From the NCBI GenBank assembly GCA_963576565.1, contig OY755038.1, positions 183,361,652 to 183,425,651 on the forward strand: a stretch of 64,000 nucleotides of DNA, in the 5' to 3' direction. The DNA comes from Aspidapion aeneum. Lineage: Eukaryota; Arthropoda; Insecta; Coleoptera; Brentidae. The position numbers were made by a program, and so were the translations under genes. The notes under the pieces are model-generated. The model was not told where the DNA came from and searched no databases. It saw nothing but the letters and a program-made list of their open reading frames with translations. Below, piece after piece: positions 50,192 through 61,241 of this stretch (the stretch's first letter is position 1; each line of letters opens with the position of its first letter).

Positions 50192-51461
50192 CAGGGTGTC
50201 CCAAATTGGGCACTTTTGGGGGGTTTAAGGTACTTCTAGGGAAGACAGAGAAAAACTGACCACGCATTACGAGGCTCAATTTTTAAGAAAAGACTTATAG
50301 TGAAAACCGCATTTTGAAATATCGTCTCGTCTTTGAGCTACGGGGGCTTTTTGAAAAGTCTGCATTTTGGAGGGGGGTCTATAACTTCGTTATTATTAGA
50401 AATATTGATTTAGAGTAAATTGCAATTTTATAGACCTTGTCACGAGGAATTCAACCGCTAAATTAAATTTTAACTGTCTCTTTTAGTTTTTGAGATATGA
50501 CATAAAGTTGCATTTTTTCTTATGGAATGGCCTATATTTTAATTAATTTTCGAATTCGTGATTAAATTCTTTTCAAAATGATTCATATGTCATAGTTTGA
50601 TTGAGCGGTTTCGGAGATAATTAAAGTTTTTGATTTTTGTCTAGTGTGCGTTGAATGACGTCATGCGCCATTGACGTGAAAGCCTTGCGGTCAAATCCTA
50701 CGTCAATGCTCCTATAGTTTTGTTGTCTTATACTATGCAAATCAAGTTGCCATGTGTCTTGGCGTTTTGTCATTGTTTTCAATTGTTTAAACAATTTGAC
50801 ATTACGCTTTGATATGAAATTATTTTGCACATAAGCGTTTTAATTTTATTTTGAAATATTTATCATTTTTAAACTTTTTATAACTAGGCTTTGAGGGCCG
50901 TCAGCTGAATTATAATTTTTCCAAACCAGCCTTACTATATTTGTGACTGTGTAAAATAATAAAAATACTGGAGTGCCTTTACCTGCCTCAGCAGGAAATC
51001 ATAGCGCACTAGAAATAATTGAAAAAGCTGAATATCTCCTAAACCGCTCAATCAAACTATGACATATGATACATCATTTTGAAAAAAATTCAATGGCGAA
51101 TTCGAAAATTAATTAAAATATAGGCCATTCCATAAGAAAAAATGCAACTATATGTCATATCTCAAAAACTAAAAGTGACAGTTAAAATATAATTTAGCGG
51201 GTGAATTCCTCGTGACAAAGTCTATAACTGCAATCTACTCTAAATCAAAATTTCCACTAATAATGAAGTTATAGACCCCCTTCAAAAATGCAGACTTTTC
51301 AAAATGTCCCCGTAGCTCAAAGACGAGACGATATTTTAAAATGCGGTTTTCACTATAAGTCTTCTCTTGAAATTTGAGCCTCGCAATACGTGGTCAGTTT
51401 TTCTCTGTCTCCCCTAGAAGTACCTTAAACCCCCTAAAAGTGCCCAATTTGGGACAGCCTG
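50192..51461. mobile_element. Foldback element with ~460-bp arms, TA target, nested in copy 2
   Basis: The left arm starts CAGGGTGTCCCAAATTGGGC and the right arm is its reverse complement with one change (CAGGCTGTCCC). The arms run to about 50650 and from about 51003. TA flanks both sides (50190-50191, 51462-51463). The uninterrupted target CACACGTACACTATA (minus-strand equivalent) is present in copy 3 at about 55346-55360, which proves insertion with TA duplication. Non-coding; the frame at 50621-50830 lies in the loop and is not recognised. Confidence 0.88.
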
Positions 51462-51518
51462 TACACTATAACTATAGTACCTAGTGTGAGCTTAGGGGCC
51501 CATATATTGGCAGAGTAT

Positions 51519-51948
51519 TTTTATATCTGCACTATTACCGTGTTTCAAAACTAGCACATTGTATTTTGACACGAGGTTTTTGTACGATTTTTAGAGAAAA
51601 TTATTATTTTTTCTTTTTTGGTTGCCTCCACTTTAAAATAAAATTTACTTCAGCTATTTTAAGCTATTTTCCGTATGGCAGAAATTAGTTTAATAAATAT
51701 TTTGTATTAAAACACAGCATAAAGAATACATGAAATATATCAAAAAAATGCTATAGCTTTAAAGAGTCCTTTAAGTACTCTTAAATAATTTTTAATTTAT
51801 TTTTGGAAAAGAGCTCTGTGAGTTTTTATTAAACTACCTGCTTATTTTCATAACTTTTTTTTTCTTAAAATATCGTACAAAACTATTAATTTGTGCCAAA
51901 ATACAATGTAGTAGTTTAAAAAATCGGTAGTAGTGCAGATATAAAAAA
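51519..51948. mobile_element. MITE with ~90-bp imperfect inverted repeats
   Basis: TTTATATCTGCACTATTACC near 51520 is mirrored by GGTAGTAGTGCAGATATAAA ending at about 51945. The pairing continues inward through ACATTGTATTTTG and TTTTTGTACGAT. The target duplication is obscured by T/A runs. It abuts the end of copy 2. Confidence 0.65.
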
Positions 51949-51949
51949 A

Positions 51950-53563
51950 GTTTTTTTGACTGAGTCCCGTTTATTACCTAATAAATTTTCAAGAATGACA
52001 TTAAAAGTAACTTTGTTTTTGGGCCATTACTAAGTCATTTTTATGCAAAATTATTTTTTTTTTTTTGGAAGATGTAAGAGTTTATATTATTCGAATATAC
52101 ACAAAAACGACCATTTAACGAACGATCATTTATATCTCAAACACTGTACATTGAAAAACTTATCCTACTATAACATATTAATAATATAGCTAATTCCATC
52201 AAGGCAAAAAATTCATATATATTATAACCCCTCTAAACTGGCGCGGTGTTCTTTTATGACTTCTCTAAGCATGCAGGTATGCTGGCAAGTGCTATGGCTG
52301 ATATGGGGAAAAAACTGGTACATCGGACCATACATTAGCGAAAGCAAAGTGCTTAAAAAAATCCACCGTCCCAGAAAATAAGCCAATTTTTAACGTCTCA
52401 GAAACGTATTCAAATTTGCCGAGGCTACAGAGACAAATTTAATATTAATTATATTATATAAAACCTCTCTTATTATATAATAAAAAGTGTGACGTGTCTT
52501 CAAACGCAAGCTTTGGTCTCAAACATTTAATTAATAAGCGAGATCTAAAAGCGTTTTGTACGAGCCTTCGCAACGGCCATGCCTTAACCCTGCATTTATA
52601 AGGTGGGGTGTCACATACCCCTACCGTGTTTGTTTTGTTTCTATTTCTTCTGTAGTAATCTAGGGTTTCCCAACTTTTGAGTACCTTCAAACTACAGTCT
52701 GACTTATAGCGCGCAAAGACCTTGTTCAAGCTCAGCCTTGTCCAGGTCGAGTACGAGAGCAACAAAGTGCACTGGGGTATGTCATACCCCCCTTACCAAC
52801 CTCGTTACAAAAATTATTGATATTATTGCAAAATGGTAAGCCATTCTTTTTATTTTAACATTTACTTTTTTTGATTTTAGAACTATAAAATTTTAGTACA
52901 CTGCATATAGTTACATAATTCTTTTTATCTACTATAAGACCATATTCCAATCATATCTAGCCTGTTTAAGTTACGTAAATATTAGTATTATTGCTGTACA
53001 AATTTGCATGGAATACAAGGCCTTGGATAGCCAAGAAGCCAACTTAGAACCCATATACAGGGTGTCCCATTCTTTTAAAAAATATCAATAATATTTTTTT
53101 ATGTCTTGCTAGAGAATTGTTTTTAATGTGGGATTCATTAAAGTTAATACCAAAAAAAGGAGTATTTTCTAAAAAAAATTGACCGACTATTTTTTTTTAT
53201 ATTTTTTATTTCAGTTTATTGTCCGTTTTAATACACAACTTTACTTAAAAAGGTATTATCAAAAGGTATTATAAAAAAAGGTATTATCAAAAAAGTTTAA
53301 AAAGTCGCCAGCTTCGATGCTCTGTATCTCGACAAAAAAAGAGTTTTGACCCTTGCTTTTTATCAGACACGACTTCCTCTATAACCTGTTGGTTTTCTTC
53401 TTAAACGCGGCTAAAAACTAAATGGGGTATGTCATACATCACCTTTCCAAATTTGTTATTTTCTACCTTACCAGCGGTTAAGAGAACAAAACTTGTAGCA
53501 CAGTGTAAAAATGTCAACCATTTTGATACAACTCAAAACCCTTAAACACAACAGCACATATAT
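51950..53563. repeat. Unassigned, with recurring GGGGTATGTCATACCCC-like palindrome
   Basis: No gene. A short palindromic string occurs three times with changes: GGGGTGTCACATACCCC (about 52604), GGGGTATGTCATACCCC (about 52774) and GGGGTATGTCATAC (about 53424). An isolated TA-CAGGGTGTCCCATT end lies at 53056 with no partner found, perhaps a truncated relative of the 50192 foldback. Confidence 0.4.
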
Positions 53564-53693
53564 CATGGGCGCACCCAGGGGCCGCCCCCCCCCCCAAGCC
53601 CAAGATATTTTTAGATAAAAAGGTAAAATAGCATAAAATACGCAACATGAGGTCTTGGCCCCCCCCTAAGACGTATTCCTGGGTGCGTCACTG
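53564..53693. mobile_element. Small G/C-run MITE related to the CAGTGGCG family
   Basis: 130 bp. The left end CATGGGCGCACCCAGG and right end CCTGGGTGCGTCACTG are inverted repeats with few mismatches, and ATAGCATAAAATACG in the interior is shared with the MITEs at 606 and 23167. The flanks do not give a clear 8-bp duplication. Confidence 0.6.
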
Positions 53694-55297
53694 TCTATAT
53701 TTTTTAGTTTTCAATATTTTATGATAGGTCATTTAAGCTTTTAAACTTGTATAAACTTTCTAAATTTAAAAAGTTGACTGGTGTCAAAATCTGTAACTTA
53801 TATAAAGTTTGTTTAGTGGTTTTTAATTAAAAAATAGTATATTACATAAATTATTTACTACTGGTCAAATCGTAATTCTCACTGAAAACCGTACAATGAA
53901 TGAATAAATAATGAGTAATTTGTATTCTACAGAAAAATGAGGCAAACCCAGTATCACCAGTAAACAAAACATTGATAAAAAGTCAGGTCTTACAGTTTTT
54001 AAATTTTACATTTTTAGAATTGTTAATAACTTCTTTATTCTGCAACTTTTATATAGATGATTTTTGGTACAATTACTTATTTTCGTGAGTTCTACAACCT
54101 GTTAAAATAAATGACTGAACTGTATACTAACCTTACCAGGTCAGGTAAAGAAACTAACCTAACTAGTCCATCTATCAACTATCCTAGGATTTTGAACACT
54201 CGAAAATTTCGATTGGTTAGCGTATTTGCAGGAGCGGTCTTATTCAAACCTGTTATAAATATGTTATAAAACTAGGCTTTTAACTGTGCCATATTAGTAG
54301 GGCCAATTTATCACTTATATAAACTTTGTGTTTTATAAAAACATACTATGTTAAAATAAAAAAGAATCACACTGAAGTAATTTTTAACTGTTAAAACAAA
54401 TGACAGGTTATGACAACTGCATTTTTTTTACTCCTAAAGTTTATTATATTTTATCTTAGATTTAAATTTTTGACAGCTTATACTAGCTTAACTGGTCACA
54501 CATACAGGGTTGTGCTTAAGGTAAAAAATATTGGTTATCGCATGCCAAATAACATACTTAAAAATTTAATCCAAATATTGCGGTTATCCAATTTACATTT
54601 AAATACTGCGAGGTCCTTTGGTAGAAAAAGTTTAATAAAAAATAAATTCATCCATGACGGACCTAATACCGTCCTAGCCCATTAGCATACTTCAAGTAAA
54701 CTCCATGCTTTATCAACCCTTTAAAAACAGTTTTTTGTAAATATCTCCGAAAGAAAGCTTCTACGAAGTTTTTGGTTAGAACACAAATCCTTGAGAAAAA
54801 TGTGCTCCACTATATTCCGGCATATCATAGACGAATGACAGAGATAGACCAGACACTTACACGGTGGGAGTTGTATTACTAAGCCGGCCCAGTATACCGG
54901 GGTGTCGTGCACGAATCAGCGCCTCTCCAACTTCGTGCACCGTACTAAACATTTACAGGGGGATTTGAAACAATATAACGCTTGCGCAGTTTGTCTCTAA
55001 GCTACTGGATGGCTTTTTAAATTATTGTATACCGGATGCTCGTATCCATCAATGAAATCGTTCTCCAATCAAGCTACATCTTTTAATATAGTGTTTTGAA
55101 CAGTTTTTATCAAATTAAATTTTAACACTAAAAAACTCATTCTACTCGTCAATTACATAGATTTAAATTTAAACGATGTGCGCTGATAAGAATGAGTTAT
55201 TTTGTGTCAAAGCTCAATTTGCTTAAAAAGACTCTATAAACACCAATCGATAAGGAAGCTTAATCAAAGAATGTTTAAATTAATGAATACTAGCAAT
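53694..55297. other. Unassigned sequence
   Basis: No supported gene. A segment at about 54905-54965 (CAGCGCCTCTCCAACTT...TTTACAGGGGG) is loosely repeated at 57062-57115 (AAGCGCCTCTCGAACTT...TATACAGGGGG), probably two ends or copies of an unrecognised MITE. Confidence 0.45.
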
Positions 55298-55864
55298 AAA
55301 ATACTCTGCCAATATATGGGCCCCTAAGCTCACACTAGGTACTATAGTTATAGTGTACGTGTGAGCTAATATAAATAAAAACAAAAATATATTTTATTCA
55401 ACTCCGGACTAAATTACCTTTTGTTTGATACCACACAAGCCATGTTTTGACTTAAACTCAAATTTTTGAAATTTACCCCCACCCTTAAAAAAACAAAAAC
55501 TAAAATGTATTTTGTTAAACTCCGGACTCAATTACCTTTCGTTTGATATCACACACGCCATTTTTTCACTTAAACTCTAATTTTTGAAATATACCCCCAC
55601 CCTTTTTTTTAAATAAATTAAAATGTATTTTGTTGAACTCCAGACTCAATTACCTTTCGTTTGATGTCACACACGCCATATTTTTTCATAAACTCTAATT
55701 TTTTAAATCAATCCCCACCCTTTTATTTGGTTTGTGCTCGGTGGATTTCGTTCATTTTTAAATGGGACCATCTCGGCCCAAAACCCAGCCTAGGTACCAA
55801 ATTTCATTAAAATCGGCCAAGCGGTTTTTGAGTTATGCGCGTTGGTCGTTACAGACATACAGAC

Positions 55865-55897
<33 letters not shown>

Positions 55898-56064
55898 TAC
55901 AGACAGACAGACAGACAGACAGACGGCGCAACAAAAAAGTTTCAAAATCATCTGAAACGCAAAGATATATAAAAATTTTTGAAATCGGAGCAACTTTTTT
56001 TTTCTCGAAAAAATTAGGATCACCATAGCTCACACTACTATAGTATAGTATATGTGTGAGCTAA
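55298..56064 (+). mobile_element. Microsatellite-bearing non-autonomous transposon, copy 3 (short array)
   Basis: The best-preserved copy, 767 bp. It has ATACTCTGCCAATATATGGG, a ~45-bp palindrome (about 55325-55370, AAGCTCACAC...GTGTGAGCTAA), three ~100-bp repeats with CTTTTGTTTGATACCACACA or CTTTCGTTTGATATCACACA, a segment AATCGGCCAAGCGG, GTTATGCGCGTTGGTCGTTA, a 74-bp array, GGCGCAACAAAAAAG, and a terminal palindrome (56026-56064). Both ends carry the same palindrome. Confidence 0.85.
55851..55924 (+). repeat. (CAGA)n array, 74 bp, interrupted
   Basis: About 18 units with CATA and GAGA variants. It corresponds exactly to the 3.24-kb and 3.43-kb arrays of the other two copies. Confidence 0.95.
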
Positions 56065-56411
56065 AAAAGGAAAGTTAAATTTTTATTCAATCTATAAGGT
56101 TTAAAAGTTTGTTTCCCATTCATTTAGGTACATAAATTTCCTTGAGAGGCTAATTTTCTAGTTAAAAAAAGGCTTTTTGACGAATATTCTACAGTAATTT
56201 CCTTTTTATTAGTGCATAGAAAATATTTACACATTCTACATTAACTTAGATTAATAATGTATACTTTTACAATGCTTTATACATAATAATGTTACAAATA
56301 TAGGTTTCTATAAACGGAAACTTTTTTAATTGTTTTTTCATGAAAAATAAAAAAATGTAACGTAAGCCTTATAAAGTAAAGTGAATATTGCCAGGTATTC
56401 ATTTAGTTAAA

Positions 56412-56586
56412 CAGGATCCGGCATAATGATCTCCCACATTTTGCACTGCCAAAATAATATCGCTTTAGAGTTACTGCACGAGTGAAACTTTCAGAAATCA
56501 GCTTCGACTGTGTACCGAAAAAAATGAAATATAAATAGCATTTACAATGGCGTTTTTATTGTGGGAGATCATTCTGCCGGACCCTG
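56412..56586. mobile_element. 175-bp MITE with CAGG(G)TCCGGCA ends
   Basis: CAGGATCCGGCATAATGATC at 56412 is mirrored by GATCATTCTGCCGGACCCTG ending at 56586. The inverted repeat continues through TCCCACA, ~27 bp in all. The target duplication is unclear (AA left, TA right). Non-coding; the minus-strand frame across the right end is incidental. Confidence 0.7.
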
Positions 56587-57292
56587 TATATAGGTATAGT
56601 GAAATAATCTATGTTTTTCCAAATATTAACATTTAAAACTAAACATTTAAAACTCCTTCCAGGTTCAACGTGTCCATCACACACTATATATTTGTGAATT
56701 TCTTCTTTCGTCAAAGTTAGTTTTTTTCCGAAGTATTTTTCTAGGTTCCGTTTGGGAATAGCGCTTGCTAACATAGTCTTCGCACCCACGAACACAAAAT
56801 TGTTTTCTTTTAAATTTCTTAATTACCGATAGGCCACAATTTAGCAAAAAACACTATTTAAAATAAGGTAAAAAGTCGAAAAATCACGAAAAACTGCAAC
56901 CACAAATGAAAAATGCCGAATTACATTTACGTCATATTTTTATCTGTTTTCCCAATGTCAGTCATAATCAAAAACATATACCGAGAGTAGCGGTTAATGT
57001 CCATGGCGACAGCACAGAAGTCTGTACATAATATTTTTATACCAGGGGTGAAGGTCTGTAATAAGCGCCTCTCGAACTTTGTTTTCCAAACTAATGTATA
57101 CAGGGGGTATGTATAACAGTATTATGACAAGACCGGGGTGCTTTTCTTACTATAAATAATTAGTATACTGTGCGGCATATTGATGCAATGCTCCGTTAAA
57201 AAGTTAGCATTCTTTTAATTTTTGATTGTCAAAAAACTGTCATTAGCATTAATGGATTTTAAACAAAATCTAATCAGCTCGTTAAAGTGTCG

Positions 57293-57375
57293 AAAACAGT
57301 TTATGAAAATCGGTTCAGCGGCTTAGGAGCTATCGTGTTACGTACACAGACAGAGACAGACATTATGACGATATT
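57293..57375 (+). mobile_element. Relic of a GACA-tract element
   Basis: AAAATCGGTTCAGCGGCTTA, GGAGCTATCGTGTTACGTAC and then ACAGACAGAGACAGACA: the same order (AAATCGG..., ...GTTAT..., CAGA tract) as in copy 3, but from a diverged family. No ends were found. Confidence 0.5.
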
Positions 57376-58019
57376 GATAAGATTTTTTTTATAGAAAATA
57401 ATACTTCTTCTAGTCAATGCTGCGCGGGCTTGAAAGGTAATAAACGAAACAGTTTTTGATTTTATATTGGGTCTTTTCACCGGCTTTCCTCTTTTTCTTC
57501 AATTATCACTAACAGAACTATCCTAACTGAAAATATATATTTCAACACATACCATATTTTGGCCTCCGAGAGCGGCAGAATCTAGCATGCGAAAGGGTTT
57601 AAAGCACAGTAGTAATCAAACTTTAAAATTATTCAAGAGTCGAATTACGTAGCCCTATTCAAATGGAAATAAACTTACTACACGTGATTTTAACAACTCG
57701 GTTTTTGGAGCCAACCCGAATGCGAGATGCCCACTTGGATTAGGCTACCTGCGTAAAATATATTTTTTTTTATTTCTAGATAAAAATTAGTTTTGGTAAA
57801 ACTAATACACGCTAGAAGTAAAAGCGACGTCGCACAATTGTCCCGCTTCCCGCACTATCGTAAAATAACGACTAAATTAAAATTGCCAATATTTGATTTA
57901 GGTACAGCTAATACCAACATAGATTTAATTATGAAAATTAAAGGTTTGATGGCCTCAATCGTAAACGCGTCGGTCATCAAAAGGTTTTTTAAAACTTCAT
58001 CATAAGGCGGACCCTAGAC

Positions 58020-58340
58020 CTACAATAATATTGCACAATATCTTTATTTGCGCAATATAACTGAGTGACCCTTTGCACCTAAACGGTCAATATTTATTGT
58101 GCAATATTATTGACAGCTCATAAGCTTCAATATTTTAGGACCCCTCATACCGTATATAATTCCATGTTCGAAATATCTGCAGCTATCGTGTTGGTTCTTA
58201 ATCGTAAAAAACGGAAACGTTGCTGGTCAAAAGATTGGTTTAAAAAAAAGGCAAAAATACTCTCACGAATATCTTCTACTTTGGAGCAAAGAATGTTGAC
58301 TAAACAATATTGCACAATATTAACTCGGCTAGTAAAGTAG
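58020..58340 (+). pseudogene. Possible Harbinger (HARBI1-like) transposase N-terminal scrap with AATATTGCACAATA repeats
   Basis: Residues encoded at about 58161-58256 (ISAAIVLVLNRKKRKRCWSK, DWFKKK) resemble the N-terminus of HARBI1-like transposases, an Ala/Leu-rich helix followed by a basic K/R-W-x-x-x-W/F patch. The rest of the nuclease is missing. An inverted repeat CAATAATATTGCACAATA (about 58023 and 58095-58114) and another AATATTGCACAATATT at 58305 surround it and may be transposon-end motifs. The match is short and this could be wrong. Confidence 0.35.
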
Positions 58341-58649
58341 ACGCGTCGAGAGTTGATGCCACGTACGTCATCAATTTTATCTTGGTATACGCCTACTTGC
58401 GGTCGGACAGTGCGGAATAAATTACACATAATAATTTAATAAACTAATTCCCAATATAAAACACTAAGCCTATGGATCTCCGGAACAGTCAATCACAAGC
58501 TAGAGGCGGGGCCAGTAGATCCCCCTCAGCCGTGACGTGGGTGGCTTCAACTCTCGTTGCGCGAACTTTACGGCTCAATAAGAAAATATTATATAAAATT
58601 TAAACTCGTTCACTATTTTGCTCAATCACTGTGCAACCTTCAATGCTAA

Positions 58650-58792
58650 AGGCCGCTTGATATGGAGTAATACCCTTGCAGTTGCATGCAAGTTTAATGT
58701 TCCTGCATGATACATATTTGTTTGTTTATACAATAGATGTCACATTAGGCACCCTAATCTTGCACGCAACTGCAAGTGTATTGCTCCATATA
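58650..58792 (+). mobile_element. Divergent Harbinger-type MITE, right end lost
   Basis: It begins TAA-AGGCCGCTTGATATGG, the same terminus and target triplet as the two complete MITEs at 6561 and 30526. The interior differs (GGAGTAATACCCTTGCAGTT, GCATGCAAG) and is mirrored at 58758-58792 (CTTGCACGCAACTGCAAGTG, TATTGCTCCATA). The outermost ~11 bases of the right end (CAAGCGGCCT) are missing. Confidence 0.65.
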
Positions 58793-58799
58793 TATCTGG

Positions 58800-60270
58800 A
58801 AAACCAACTACAAAAGAAATCCAAAAATTTTCGATCCAAAACATGTATTTCAGCGTTGCTTACATTTTTTACAGGGAGTTGAAGAATATTTCCATACTTG
58901 CTGGTACATCAAATCAGAGATATGGGAGAGATGTAAATTACCCTTCCTCTATGCGCTAACGTTGAGATTTCTCGGGCGTCCATTTTTCCATTAAGAGACT
59001 TCACTGCTGGCAGCCTATAGTTTACATATATACCTAAGAAATGCTGAGTCATTGAAATATGTTTTTTGACTAAATTTTTCTTTGGAGTGAACGTAGCCAG
59101 ACCCCTTTGTTCCTTACTTTTAGTCGCAAAAATTTTTAGGAAAATAATGCACCTACCTATTATAACCACCACTGTTTCAAGCAATACGTGGTGGATGACT
59201 GGATGCCTACCTTAATGACCAAACGTTCGGTTCTAATAGACTAGCCCACATAGTGTGGTCTAATAGACAAAAGTGATTCATGCCAATCGAATAATCCTTT
59301 TGTTAGATTAAAGAAAAACGATTGTGTTAAAATTATTCTTCTAATACTTTTATTAACTAAAATTAGTACTTATCGCTTTACAATCTTGTAGTAGGCAAAA
59401 AAGTAAATGATTTTTTTGTAGGGAAAAGAACCTTAAAATGGCCGACTGTCAGATCCCCATGTTGTCCCCACACCTCTCCCATCTCTCTGTATCAAACATA
59501 TCATGTGCAAATTACCGATAATTGCACCAGTAAACTATATTACCTCTCTATAATTATTTCATTATTGATTTAAGTTTTCTAGGCGCATCGGTTTCTATTT
59601 GTCAATATTTTCTGAAGAAAACAATAACATCAATTTTAATAAATTTTCTTTAATACCTTTTACGTTGAATTTAAACTTATTTCGTATACTTTAGCCTTTG
59701 CCGCTTTTAAGCCGTGTAGACTGCTCCTCCAATCCTGCCAAGTTAAACAGCTGAATATAAGAATACGGTCTTACTTTCCAATTTGTTGTTGTAAGAATGT
59801 CGGTCTAACTTTTTCTGAAATGGAAATTAGAAGAGAGAATCGGTGTCAAACTACTTCCATTTTAATACTATTTTATAAAATCCTGATTTAAAAAACAAAA
59901 ATTGGGAACTTAGCATGCTAAAATGATAAGTGCCCTCACGAGAATGAGATTATTTAACGAAAAGTTCTCTCGAGAGTAACTTCAAAGCTGTCTGGCACTC
60001 TAAACTCGCACATAAAGTTGTCAAGTTCTTCTCTACATTTTTGCGTTTGCTTAGGAAAATTAAATTAACGGTATTGGTACTCTATATAAAGCCATGAGAC
60101 GCCCATAAATGTAAAAAATCAGGGTCTTATCTCATTATGCTGTGTTTGATTTTAAAGAGCCCTGGACAAAAGCTAAAACGCTGTTGAAATATGAAAAGAA
60201 ACTTTTGCGTATCTTGATGGGACCCTATTAATTTTTTATCATACCAACGCCATTTATTTTTACATACCTA
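58800..60270. other. Unassigned sequence
   Basis: Small frames on both strands show no recognisable protein. I see no repeat or element boundary that I can support. Confidence 0.5.
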
Positions 60271-60273
60271 CGT

Positions 60274-60524
60274 CTTTACCCGCCATCAGAGGCGAGCGTC
60301 AATCAGCGGAATTTTTTAGGTATCCATTAGATCTTGAACGCCTGTGAGGTTAAGCTTTCAAGCTACCCTCGAAAGAATATGAGAAAAACAAAAATTTCTT
60401 TTTACCCGATTAGCCACGAAAACTTGTTAATTTTTTAAATTTACGGGTACTAAATTTAACTTTTGTTAGTATCATTTGGCTCAAAAATTCCGCTGATTGG
60501 CGCTAGGGTCTGATGGGGGGTAAA
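60274..60524. mobile_element. ~250-bp MITE with TTTACCCGCCATCAGA ends
   Basis: TTTACCCGCCATCAGAGGCG and TCAATCAGCGGAATTTTT on the left are mirrored by AAAAATTCCGCTGATTGG and TCTGATGGGGGGTAAA on the right, about 43 bp of imperfect inverted repeat. ACG occurs just outside both ends (about 60271 and 60525) and could be a 3-bp target duplication. A piece of it, AGGTTAAGCTTTCAAGCTAC, is repeated outside at 60780. Confidence 0.6.
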
Positions 60525-60865
60525 AACGCTAACCAGCGCTGATCTGGCCTGAAAGACAAAGAGCTGTCGTAGGTCAGGGACTGTTTCTTTTTCATTATAG
60601 AGCAGTTTTTTTCGCCTGCTCTTTTTCTAGTTTCTCTCGTATCTCGGTAGATGACACTTCTTGAAAGGGCTTTCTCACTATATACATAGGATTAGAGATA
60701 AAACCGTCTAATTAACTTCACAAGGGTGTCACATTGACCAAGCATTGTTCGGAGGAGTCCCATAAGGACGGACCCCAGTAAGGTTAAGCTTTCAGGCTAC
60801 CCACGGAAAAAAATTCCTTCCTTATTGTGTCTGCCTAACAAGGATTAAAATAGTTATTTTTAATT

Positions 60866-60869
<4 letters not shown>

Positions 60870-60911
<42 letters not shown>

Positions 60912-61090
60912 TCGGACCTCTCTAACTCGAACCTCTACAACTCGAACCTCTCTATAACTCGAACCTTTTCAGTGGTCCCTGCACTTTTTACATGTATTTA
61001 AACCTATGTAACTCGAGTTTCTATAACTCGAACTCTCCATAACTCGAACTGTTTTAGTTGTCCCTTTAGGTTCGAATTATAGAGGTTCGA

Positions 61091-61132
<42 letters not shown>
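60870..61132. repeat. (TA)n tract split by a pogo/Tigger-like MITE
   Basis: About 40 bp of (TA)n on each side of the MITE at 60909-61095. The simplest reading is that a TA-targeting element landed in a TA microsatellite. Confidence 0.8.
60909..61095. mobile_element. ~187-bp MITE with CAGTCGGACCTCTCTAACTC ends
   Basis: CAGTCGGACCTCTCTAACTC is mirrored by GAATTATAGAGGTTCGACTG. The interior is a chain of AACTCGAACCTCTCTATAAC-type repeats. CAGTCGAACCTC.. termini with TA targets are typical of Tc1/mariner/pogo-group elements in insects. Confidence 0.75.
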
Positions 61133-61135
<3 letters not shown>

Positions 61136-61241
61136 GTTATACAAAAATGGTTTCTATAAACAAAGGTCATGTACATGTAGATAATATTCTCTGAGGTTAT
61201 CACCTTTTTTCTTTCTGAATTTTTTAGCGGTGCTTCGCTAA

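Noticed and set aside
53056..53400. A complete second CAGGGTGTCCC foldback near 53.06 kb
   Set aside because: Only one end is visible; no inverted partner was found within the next few kilobases.
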